Source: an uncultured Muribaculaceae bacterium | Lineage (GTDB): Bacteria; Bacteroidota; Bacteroidia; Bacteroidales; Muribaculaceae | Reading direction: 5' to 3' | Assembly (NCBI GenBank): GCA_947173755.1 | Contig: CAMWGM010000055.1 | Span: 1-8,043 of the forward strand | DNA length: 8,043 nt | Part shown: positions 1-6,102 of the stretch, in pieces | Numbering within the stretch: the stretch's first letter is position 1 | Layout of the letters: every line of letters starts with the position of its first letter | The notes under the pieces: generated by a model | Databases searched by the model: none | Told to the model about the DNA's origin: nothing | Seen by the model: the letters and a program-made list of their open reading frames with translations, nothing else | Made by a program: the position numbers and the translations under genes

Positions 1-1
1 C

Positions 2-385
2 AGGCTTCCGTTCCCGGTGGAAGGCACTTATAAAATCGTGCGCCGTTTCGGCCGCCAGCCACATCCCACGCTTCCCAATGTCGAGACGGAGAACTCGGGC
101 ATCGACATCGAGACGCGCCCCGGAGCCAATGTGCGTGCGGTCTTTGCCGGGACAGTCTCTGCAATTTTCCGACAGGATGGCTTCAATTCAATCGTCATGC
201 TCCGTCACGGCAACTATATCACTGTCTATGCCGGACTCGGAAGCGTCAGTGTCAAATCGGGTCAGAACGTGACGGCCGGTCAGACGCTCGGAACTGTCTA
301 CACCCCCTCAGGCGACTCGCCGCTGCTGCATTTCGAGATACGACGCGAGCGTGAGAAACTCAATCCCCAGGCCTGGGTGAGATAA
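2..385 (+). CDS. EnvC-like LytM/M23 domain protein, C-terminal part (5' end outside window)
   Basis: The reading frame is open from base 2, and LPFPVEGTYKIVRRFG is the usual entry into a LytM (peptidase M23) domain, so the start lies beyond the left edge and 127 residues are visible. The order of conserved blocks is that of M23: the GxxVRAVFAGTV strand, the RHGNYITVYAGL block, VKSGQNVTAGQTLG, then LLHFEIRRE and a final NPQAWVR. The zinc and catalytic residues are mostly gone. HxGxD is NSGID (Asn codon at 92-94), the YAHL histidine is Gly, and HxH has become LLH, leaving only the Asp and the last His. Family knowledge: such degenerate LytM proteins (EnvC, NlpD) do not cut peptidoglycan themselves but activate amidases at the division site, and EnvC types carry an N-terminal coiled coil, which cannot be seen here. 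I infer a periplasmic murein hydrolase activator. Confidence is high for the fold and moderate for the role. Confidence 0.88.
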   Translation, partial: RLPFPVEGTYKIVRRFGRQPHPTLPNVETENSGIDIETRPGANVRAVFAGTVSAIFRQDGFNSIVMLRHGNYITVYAGLGSVSVKSGQNVTAGQTLGTVYTPSGDSPLLHFEIRREREKLNPQAWVR

Positions 386-414
386 TCGGGCGCACTTGCG
401 TTCGGCGCGCCCGA
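386..414 (+). terminator. GC-rich hairpin directly after the EnvC-like gene
   Basis: TCGGGCGC (386-393) pairs perfectly with GCGCCCGA (407-414) around a 13-nt loop, and the stem begins on the base after the TAA stop. It is well placed to end transcription of the upstream gene and to separate it from the protease promoter 60 bp further on. No T-tract follows at once (CCGTCAAACC), so it may only protect the 3' end or act with other factors. Confidence 0.5.
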
Positions 415-475
415 CCGTCAAACCTATCCATTTCTCCATAATTTGAGGAATTTTGTTGACATTTTGAATGTGACA

Positions 476-507
476 ATTGCAGATTTGACTTTTAAATGTT
501 ATCTTTG
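476..507 (+). promoter_or_regulatory. Bacteroidota-type promoter for the protease cluster
   Basis: The -7 box TATCTTTG (500-507) matches the TAnnTTTG consensus of the primary sigma factor in Bacteroidota. Exactly 20 nt upstream lies ATTG (476-479), one base from the TTTG -33 box. Transcription would start near 513-516, giving a leader of about 55 nt before the ATG at 571. The AT-rich stretch 420-500 fits an upstream promoter region. A second TTTG at 484-487 is too close to the -7 box to serve as the -33 box. Confidence 0.72.
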
Positions 508-570
508 CATGTTAATAGGTGTCACTTTTCACCTTATATCTGATTAATCAACACACTCCATAAAAAAGAA

Positions 571-2880
571 ATGACAAAAAGCACGCTCGCGCTTGCAGCA
601 ACCCTCCTGGTCAGCGGCATGGCTTCGGCCCGTTCGCTCAGCCCTGCGGAGGCACTTTCACGCGCCTTGGCCGATGAGGCAGTTCCCGCCTCTTCATTTT
701 CGGGAATGAAATCAGCAAGGAAGGTAACTCCCGCGCTCACACTCAAAACCAAGTCGGGCTCACCGGCTATCTATGTGATCAACAATACCGCCGATGCCGG
801 TTATATGATCGTGTCGGCCGACGACATGGCCGCTCCGCTGCTCGGCTGGACCGACGAAGGCTCTTTCGAGGCTTCGGAGATGGCTCCCGGTCTGCGCTAC
901 TGGCTCGGCGCGCTTCAGGAGCAGATCGAATGGGCCGAATATAATGCGCTCCCTGACTATGCTCCCGCAGCGCCTGAATATTATGCCACCATCGCTCCCA
1001 AAATGACCACCCGCTGGGATCAGGGTGATCCCTACAATATGCTCTGTCCGCTCGACGGCTCGCGTCGCACTTTCACCGGTTGCGTGGCCACCGCTATGGC
1101 ACAGGTGCTCAAGGCACGCAATTATCCCTCGAATGGCACAGGTACACACTCATACAACTGGAATGGCCAGACACTGTCGTTCGACTACGGCAATACTACC
1201 TTCGACTGGGATAACATGGCCGATTCCTACAATTATACCTCGACCGCCGCTCAGAAAAATGCCGTGGCTAACCTCATGCTCGCGTGCGGCATCGGCGTCG
1301 ATATGTATTACGGCACAGGTTCTTCGGGTGCGGTCACTGCTAAGGTTCCCGGTGCTTTGGTCGACTACTTCGGTTATGACAAGAGCATCCAGTACTGCGG
1401 ACGTGCCTACTACACCTCCCAGCAGTGGGAGAAACTCATCTATGACGAGATCGCCCAGAACGGCCCCATCTATCTCTCGGGTCGCAACGACGAGGGTGGC
1501 CATGCATTCGTGGCCGATGGCTACAACAAGGGCTTCTTCCACATCAACTGGGGTTGGGGTGGCTTGAGCAACGGCTACTACCGTATCAACGCTCTCGATC
1601 CCGACAGCCAGGGTGCCGGCGGTTCGTCGGCGGGCTATAATGTCGACCAGGGTCTCATCAGAAATGTCAAGCCTGCTAAAGCGGGTTCGGATTACGGCGA
1701 TCCCGTAGTGCTCGCAAGCGAACCTATTTCCGCTGTTGTTTCGGGCTCCTACCTGTCCATCTCGGGTCCGTTCTTCAACTACTCGCCCCGTGAACTGAAA
1801 GGCCGTCTTGGCGTGCAGTTCTATGATTTCGAGACCGGTGAGAAGGGTATGCTCGCACGCATGTCGCTCACCCGAATGCAGCCCGGCGGTGGCTTTAACA
1901 CAATCTCTGTCACGATCAATCTGATGAAGGCCGGACACTGGAGAGGCGAACTCGTCTACACGGAAGGCGATAAATCATGGCCCATTCTCGTGCCCCTCAG
2001 CCAGAAGGGATATATCGATATTACCAAGACCGAGGATGGCGCATATACAGTCAGCGTTCCCTCTAACGGCACGTTTACTCCCGGTGCACTCGAGTTTGTC
2101 TCGCCGCTCTTCACCAACAAGACCTTCCAGGTGAAACTCAACTATACCTCGACCGCAACAGATAATTATACTCACGAAGTGGTCGGTGTGCTCTACAATG
2201 CCGAAACGATGGAACCGGTGACTACCGCCGGTACTCAGAACACCATCATCGAGCCGGGCGAGAACTCGTTCACCTACACGAGCGACTGGTTGACCAAACC
2301 GGCTGCCGGAAAATATAAATTTGCTCTTGTAGCAGCAGATACCCCCCTCAGAGACCGCATTTCCGATGTCTATGACGTCACGCTCGAGGCAGGTTCGTCG
2401 ACTTTCATCGCCAATGTCGCCAATGACGGCTGGGAGATCGTCAACGCCAACGATGTCAATATCAATAATGTCGAGTTCAAGGTGAAAGTCAACGTGACCT
2501 ACGGCTATATGTCGTCGCCCCTCGTGGCCCGCATCTATCAGGCCGACGGCATGGGTTATCCCATCGGCACAATCGCCTCTCCGCTCGTGTTCGGAGCCAA
2601 GGGCGATGAGATTGTTGCCGACTTCAGCGGTCCGTTCCTCGAAGGAGAACCTAATACTACCTACACCGTATATATATATGACGGCCGCGGCAACCGCCTT
2701 TCGTCGACTCCCAAGTCAATGACCACCGGCGCGCAGAGCGGAATCGATGAGATCAACGCCGACGACGAGCAGGGCGCTGAATACTTCAACCTGCAGGGTA
2801 TGAAGGTGGCCAACCCCGTGGAAGGTCAACTCTATCTGATGCGCACTCCGTCGGGCAAAGTAAAAAAGATTGTAAAGTAA
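571..2880 (+). CDS. Secreted C10 (streptopain-type) cysteine protease with sorting-like C-terminal tail
   Basis: Predicted exported cysteine endopeptidase of family C10, related to streptopain SpeB and to the Prevotella and Bacteroides enzymes. Residues 1-20 are a signal peptide ending MASA. Residues about 22-123 resemble the inhibitory propeptide of the family (YVINNTADAGYMIVSADD, then PLLGWTDEG). The catalytic domain spans about 140-365: RWDQGDPYNMLCP leads to the nucleophile Cys171 in TGCVATAMAQ (codon 1081-1083), the catalytic His311 is in GGHAFVADGYN (codon 1501-1503), and HINWGWGG supplies the conserved Asn/Trp segment. Residues about 376-712 look like three beta-rich modules. The last about 45 residues (GIDEI, EYFNLQGMKV, KVKKIVK) match the tail common on Bacteroidales secreted proteins and resembling type IX secretion signals. 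The ATG follows an A-rich leader (TAAAAAAGAA). It heads a cluster whose next gene begins 16 nt later. All catalytic residues are intact, so it should be active after propeptide removal; its substrate is unknown. Confidence 0.93.
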   Translation: MTKSTLALAATLLVSGMASARSLSPAEALSRALADEAVPASSFSGMKSARKVTPALTLKTKSGSPAIYVINNTADAGYMIVSADDMAAPLLGWTDEGSFEASEMAPGLRYWLGALQEQIEWAEYNALPDYAPAAPEYYATIAPKMTTRWDQGDPYNMLCPLDGSRRTFTGCVATAMAQVLKARNYPSNGTGTHSYNWNGQTLSFDYGNTTFDWDNMADSYNYTSTAAQKNAVANLMLACGIGVDMYYGTGSSGAVTAKVPGALVDYFGYDKSIQYCGRAYYTSQQWEKLIYDEIAQNGPIYLSGRNDEGGHAFVADGYNKGFFHINWGWGGLSNGYYRINALDPDSQGAGGSSAGYNVDQGLIRNVKPAKAGSDYGDPVVLASEPISAVVSGSYLSISGPFFNYSPRELKGRLGVQFYDFETGEKGMLARMSLTRMQPGGGFNTISVTINLMKAGHWRGELVYTEGDKSWPILVPLSQKGYIDITKTEDGAYTVSVPSNGTFTPGALEFVSPLFTNKTFQVKLNYTSTATDNYTHEVVGVLYNAETMEPVTTAGTQNTIIEPGENSFTYTSDWLTKPAAGKYKFALVAADTPLRDRISDVYDVTLEAGSSTFIANVANDGWEIVNANDVNINNVEFKVKVNVTYGYMSSPLVARIYQADGMGYPIGTIASPLVFGAKGDEIVADFSGPFLEGEPNTTYTVYIYDGRGNRLSSTPKSMTTGAQSGIDEINADDEQGAEYFNLQGMKVANPVEGQLYLMRTPSGKVKKIVK

Positions 2881-2896
2881 GATCCCCCCGTATAAA

Positions 2897-3487
2897 GTGA
2901 AATCAAACGTTTTGCTGACAGCAGCCTTCGGGCTGCTGATGGCAGCGTGCCACAGCAGCCGCTCTACCACATCGGTGTCACCGGTCATGACCGAGGACAC
3001 TACAGCCGCAGGAGCGGTTGCTGTTTCTGTGGCGCCTGCCAACGAAGGTCTTCGAGGAACTGTCAACGCTCTTCCCAAGGCAAGGATATTCAAAGTTCAC
3101 GGTTGCCGTCCGGACATCAATGTACCCATCACTGTCAGCCCCGGCGGAGGCAGTGTGATCTCCTATCCTGCACCGGGCGACCTTATTCCACCCATCGCCA
3201 TCCCTCTGGCCGACGGCTTCTGGCTCGACCGACGCGGCATAGGTCCCGACACTCGGTATACCGTATTCACGATCGAGGAATACAAAAACCTCGGAGATAA
3301 ACTGACACCGTCCTATCTGTTAAGTCACCTCGGCGATGCAGCTTGGCCGATCGTTATCTATGAATTACCCTATCCTGCATCTGAAGAGAATCTCGTGGCC
3401 CGTGCCGACAGTCTGATCAGACTCGGTCTGCCCGGTTGCCCGATAATCTATGCACTGGAGAATGGCGCTCCGCGCCGCAGCCGGTGA
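2897..3487 (+). CDS. Lipoprotein of unknown function, paired with the C10 protease
   Basis: I do not recognise a named family. The first 18 residues form a lipoprotein signal: Lys2, a hydrophobic core, then LLMAAC with Cys18 as the predicted lipidated residue. The start is GTG: an in-frame stop at 2873-2875 and no ATG before residue 15 leave GTG at 2897 as the only usual start that keeps the signal. A Ser/Thr/Ala-rich linker (19-57) precedes a compact domain (about 58-190) with FKVHGC, a Gly-rich turn SPGGGSVISYPAPGDL, GFWLDRRGIGPDTRYT and a final LGLPGCPIIY. Cys70 and Cys181 could form a disulfide, which would suit a periplasmic or surface location. No acidic run follows Cys18, so a surface-export signal is not evident. 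It sits 16 nt behind the protease and 26 nt before the HD gene, so joint transcription is likely. A role as inhibitor, chaperone or anchor of the protease is conceivable from position alone. It is clearly a real gene; its function is open. Confidence 0.85.
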   Translation: MKSNVLLTAAFGLLMAACHSSRSTTSVSPVMTEDTTAAGAVAVSVAPANEGLRGTVNALPKARIFKVHGCRPDINVPITVSPGGGSVISYPAPGDLIPPIAIPLADGFWLDRRGIGPDTRYTVFTIEEYKNLGDKLTPSYLLSHLGDAAWPIVIYELPYPASEENLVARADSLIRLGLPGCPIIYALENGAPRRSR

Positions 3488-3513
3488 ACCGAAGATAAAT
3501 CTCTTAAACTGAT

Positions 3514-4125
3514 ATGTCGAAATTCACAGAAAATCAGGAACGTTTCTGCGCGCTGCTCCGCAAGACGGGACGCGAGAACATTGAATATGTGATCGAAGAT
3601 CTGACGACGCTCGGCTTTTTCAAGGCTCCGGCTTCGTCACGCAATCATTTCAACTATCCCGGCGGACTGGTGGCTCATTCGCTGTCGGTCTACGACTCGG
3701 CTATGATGCTGCGCGAGGGAATACTCAAGATGCGCCCCGATCTGGCCGACCAGTTGCGTGAGGACTCGATCATAATCACTTCGTTGCTTCACGATACATG
3801 CAAGGCCAATATCTACCGTATCGTTTCCCGCAAGAGGAAAAACGAGGTGGGCATCTGGGAGGAGGTCGAGGAGTATGAACTCGACTATTCCGGTCTCCCG
3901 ATCGGCCATGGCGAAAAGAGCGTCGTGATGCTCCTGCGCATGGGTCTCGATCTGGAGGATGACGAAATCCTGGCTATCCGCTGGCATATGGGTGCGTGGG
4001 GTGTCGACACCGACAATTTCGAGCAGGAGCGATCCTATCGCGAGGCAGTCCGTCAGTCGGCCCTCGTTCCCCTCATCCATTCGGCTGACACCATCGCGGC
4101 CCAGATAATCGAGAAAGACGAATAA
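3514..4125 (+). CDS. HD-domain metal-dependent phosphohydrolase
   Basis: A 203-residue soluble protein with the signature of the HD superfamily. His55 (PGGLVAHSLSV), the doublet His93-Asp94 (TSLLHDTCK), His132 (PIGHGEKS), His158 (IRWHMGAW) and Asp192 (LIHSADTIA) occur in the order and spacing of the metal ligands in HD phosphohydrolases, which act on nucleotides, cyclic dinucleotides or RNA ends. Having histidines beyond the basic H-HD-D set suggests a two-metal site. The protein has no signal peptide, so it acts in the cytoplasm, unlike its two exported neighbours. The block around His55 resembles that in YhaM-type exoribonucleases, but no OB-fold RNA-binding domain is present. The substrate cannot be deduced. 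The ATG at 3514 is 26 nt after the lipoprotein stop and no promoter is visible in the gap, so it is probably the last gene of the cluster. Confidence 0.87.
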   Translation: MSKFTENQERFCALLRKTGRENIEYVIEDLTTLGFFKAPASSRNHFNYPGGLVAHSLSVYDSAMMLREGILKMRPDLADQLREDSIIITSLLHDTCKANIYRIVSRKRKNEVGIWEEVEEYELDYSGLPIGHGEKSVVMLLRMGLDLEDDEILAIRWHMGAWGVDTDNFEQERSYREAVRQSALVPLIHSADTIAAQIIEKDE

Positions 4126-4155
4126 GGAGGATCTTCTGACCCTCACGTCCAAATA

Positions 4156-4203
4156 AAGTCAGTCCCGCCTGTCCGCAATAATTAGGAGAGGCGGGACTGA
4201 CTT
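4156..4203. terminator. Perfect 15-bp inverted repeat, likely bidirectional terminator
   Basis: AAGTCAGTCCCGCCT (4156-4170) is exactly complementary to AGGCGGGACTGACTT (4189-4203), with an 18-nt loop. It starts 30 nt after the HD gene stop, between convergent genes. Read on the minus strand, the stem is followed by TATTTGG, a short T-rich run; on the plus strand only TTACATCGTT follows. The stem is GC-rich at its loop end and stable enough to stop or protect transcripts from either side. Confidence 0.7.
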
Positions 4204-4261
4204 ACATCGTTAAATCGTATGACTGACTGTCGGAAATGATCCAAAAAACTCTACCGCAATA

Positions 4262-4301
4262 AAAAATGTTATGTTTTTACATGCAAAAACTTAACATTTT
4301 T
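4262..4301. terminator. AT-rich inverted repeat, terminator-like
   Basis: Bases 4262-4278 pair with 4285-4301 over 17 positions with a single T-T mismatch (4272/4291) around the 6-nt loop ACATGC. The outer ends are an A5 run and a T5 run, so both orientations give a hairpin with a T-tract, continued on the plus strand by GTTTATT. It lies 16 nt beyond the stop of the minus-strand gene at 4318, where that gene's terminator would be expected. The stem has few GC pairs, so efficiency is uncertain. Confidence 0.6.
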
Positions 4302-4317
4302 GTTTATTACAAAGCGA

Positions 4318-4878
4318 TCAGTTGTTGAGGGGTGTCATGTGATAGCCGAGGGCGTTGAGTTCCATGGCCATGCCGACGAGGTAGAGCTGATGGAGAGCGG
4401 CGATGTAGCAACCTAAGGCTGCCTGTGTGCCGGGCTCGATATGCTCGTGGCTGAGGATGCCATAGACTCTTGAGGCACACTCCGCGACAAGATCGGAGAC
4501 CTTTTCGGCGGCCTCGTCCTTATAGCCGAGTATATCCTCTATGACAGTATCGTCCATATTGTCGTAGCCGCGTGCATCGCGCAATTTCTCGTAGAAATCG
4601 GTGCGGGCGGCGTTGGCTTCCCAATCGGTGTCCCAGTAGTAGGCCATCGCCATGCCGATCAGCATCATCCAGCCGAGCGATGCCACAGGATGCTCCTGAA
4701 ACTCGCGGGCACCGTCGGGCATATAACTGCGGGCGATAAGACCCCATTTCTCCTCGACATCGGGACATTCAGGCACGTGTGGGTCGAGCGCACCTTTTTT
4801 CTGGAGAAACGAAGTCAGATCAGCCTTTACTTTATCTTCAAATTTTTCTACGAATTCCTTCGAGCCATTCAGATCCAT
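4318..4878 (-). CDS. Conserved-looking helical protein of unknown function
   Basis: A 186-residue protein that I cannot assign to a named family. The composition is mainly helical. An amphipathic N-terminus (EFVEKFEDKVKADLTSFLQKK, about residues 8-28) is followed by a Cys-containing loop (HVPECPDVEEKWGLIARSYMPDG, about 34-56), a notable hydrophobic block LGWMMLIGMAMAYYWDTDW (68-86), then LRDARGYDNMDD (99-110) and a closing helical region with C134, C157 and YLVGMAMELNALGY (166-179). The hydrophobic block is short and contains no signal peptide features, so I favour a buried core helix over a membrane span. The Trp/Met/Tyr richness and charged DTDW motif suggest a conserved functional core. 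The gene lies 69 nt downstream of rlmN in the same direction with no clear promoter between them, so co-transcription with rlmN is plausible. It ends next to the AT-rich hairpin. The coding call is firm because no competing frame is better; the function is unknown. Confidence 0.82.
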   Translation of the reverse strand: MDLNGSKEFVEKFEDKVKADLTSFLQKKGALDPHVPECPDVEEKWGLIARSYMPDGAREFQEHPVASLGWMMLIGMAMAYYWDTDWEANAARTDFYEKLRDARGYDNMDDTVIEDILGYKDEAAEKVSDLVAECASRVYGILSHEHIEPGTQAALGCYIAALHQLYLVGMAMELNALGYHMTPLNN

Positions 4879-4947
4879 AATTATGAGTTTTAATGTTGAT
4901 GTTACAATAACCTAACGCCCGTGATCGGGAAAAGGTTTTGCCGGTAC

Positions 4948-6000
4948 TCACTGTGCGGATGACTCACCGGCGAGCATGCCGCACGCGGCCTCGATATCCT
5001 CGCCGCGCGATGTGCGGATGGTCGCTGTGACGCCCAGATCGTTCAGACGGTCGCGGAAACGCTCCATGCCGGGGCCTTCGGCAGTGGAGTGGGGGAAACC
5101 GGGAATAGCATGAAATCTGATCAGGTTGACGCGGCAGGATGTGCCTCTGATCAGTCGGGCGAGAGCATCGGCATGGGCGGGAGTGTCATTGACACCGTCC
5201 CAGAGAATATATTCGGCTGAAAGACGGCGCTGGTGGGCGAAGTCGTAGTTGCGCAGCAGGGCAAACACTTTCTCGATGGGGAAGGCGCGTTCGACAGGCA
5301 TGAGTTCCTTGCGCTGAGGGCTGAAAGGGGAGTGGACAGAGATGGCAATGTGCACCTTTGTCTCGTCGAGCAGACGGCGCAAGGTGTCCATCTTGCCGAT
5401 CGAACTGACCGTGATGCGTTTCGGGCTCCATGCGAGACCCCAGGGAGCGGTGAGAACCTCGATGGCCTGCAGGACGGCGTCGACATTGTCGAGCGGTTCG
5501 CCCATCCCCATGAAGACGATGTTGGTGAGCGACGCCGATTCGGGAATCGACAGCACCTGGTTGATGATGGCGGCCGGAGTTAGGGATCCGTGGAATCCCT
5601 GGCGTCCGGTCATGCAGAATTCGCATCCCATGCGGCAACCTGCCTGTGAGGAAACGCAGAGTGTGGCGCGGTCGCGGTCGGGGATATAGACCGCCTCGAA
5701 GTCGATCCCTTTCAGACCCCCCGATATATAGTCGACTTCGGGAGTGTGTGCCGGGAAGAGATATTTCACTGTCCCGTCCTTCGAACGCGACTCGCGGACC
5801 GGGGCTGTGCGACCGACGCAATAGGTTCTGGCGAGATCCTCACGGGCCGCTTTGGGAAGTTCGGTGAACTCGCTGAGATCTTTTGCCCCCAGTTTGTAGA
5901 GCCGTCGCGCCATCTGCGAGGCTGCGAACTTGCGGAGGCCGACTCCGGTAGCCACTTCCTCGAGTTGGGCGAGGGTCTTGCCTATGAGTGGTTGTTTCAT
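4948..6000 (-). CDS. rlmN: RlmN, dual-specificity 23S rRNA A2503 / tRNA A37 C2-methyltransferase
   Basis: Radical-SAM enzyme that places a methyl group on C2 of A2503 in 23S rRNA and A37 of some tRNAs, tuning translation accuracy. With the ATG start at 6000 it has 350 residues, a normal length. The N-terminal helical RNA-binding part (1-60) contains KFAASQMARRLYKLG. The cluster motif CRMGCEFC gives Cys122, Cys126 and Cys129 for the [4Fe-4S] centre, followed by TGRQGF. Cys115 (ATLCVSSQAGC) and Cys340 (RTSRGEDIEAACG) correspond to the two mechanistic cysteines known as C118 and C355 in Escherichia coli. VFMGMGEPLDN (162-172) is the SAM-binding GEP block. A GTG two codons upstream (6006) is in frame, but ATG fits the family start (MKQPLIGKTL) better. 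RlmN rather than Cfr is supported by the RlmN-like N-terminus and overall motif set. It follows the mutase gene by about 100 nt, across a large hairpin. Confidence 0.96.
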   Translation of the reverse strand: MKQPLIGKTLAQLEEVATGVGLRKFAASQMARRLYKLGAKDLSEFTELPKAAREDLARTYCVGRTAPVRESRSKDGTVKYLFPAHTPEVDYISGGLKGIDFEAVYIPDRDRATLCVSSQAGCRMGCEFCMTGRQGFHGSLTPAAIINQVLSIPESASLTNIVFMGMGEPLDNVDAVLQAIEVLTAPWGLAWSPKRITVSSIGKMDTLRRLLDETKVHIAISVHSPFSPQRKELMPVERAFPIEKVFALLRNYDFAHQRRLSAEYILWDGVNDTPAHADALARLIRGTSCRVNLIRFHAIPGFPHSTAEGPGMERFRDRLNDLGVTATIRTSRGEDIEAACGMLAGESSAQ

Positions 6001-6017
6001 ATTCACAATTTGTCAGA

Positions 6018-6060
6018 AAACTCTTCAAACGTGAGCCTCGGGCCCACATTTGAAGAGTTT
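6018..6060 (-). terminator. Long hairpin between the mutase gene and rlmN
   Basis: AAACTCTTCAAA (6018-6029) pairs perfectly with TTTGAAGAGTTT (6049-6060). Inside, GTG/CAC (6031-6033 with 6045-6047) and GCC/GGC (6035-6037 with 6041-6043) extend it past two single mismatches to a 3-nt loop. In the minus-strand transcript the 3' arm ends GAGTTTTCTG, a short T run. It lies 42 nt after the mutase stop and only 17 nt before the rlmN ATG, so it could be a terminator, an attenuator or an RNA-stability element in the rlmN leader. Confidence 0.68.
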
Positions 6061-6102
6061 ATATTAATCAGATGATAGTCGGGGTTTGTCTTCCCGAAGG
6101 TC

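Noticed and set aside
1150..1938. A 262-codon minus-strand open frame inside the C10 protease gene
   Set aside because: It is in the same antiparallel codon register as the protease and covers its catalytic His region; codon bias accounts for it, and no start region or motif supports it.
2668..2679. Short TA dinucleotide run, as in a slippage tract
   Set aside because: It lies within the protease coding sequence and encodes the Tyr-Thr-Val-Tyr-Ile-Tyr strand of a beta module; it is too short to suggest phase variation.
4126..4131. GGAGGA straight after the HD gene stop, resembling a strong ribosome binding site
   Set aside because: No start codon with a meaningful frame follows at a suitable distance; the next codons soon reach stops and the inverted repeat begins at 4156.
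4879..4947. Possible promoter and small CCCG/CGGG hairpin (4918-4929) between rlmN and the unknown gene
   Set aside because: No TAnnTTTG box is present on the minus strand, and a 4-bp stem is too weak to call a terminator.
6001..6006. GTG at 6006 as the rlmN start
   Set aside because: It would add only two residues; the ATG at 6000 starts the family-like MKQPLIGKTL and ATG is preferred.
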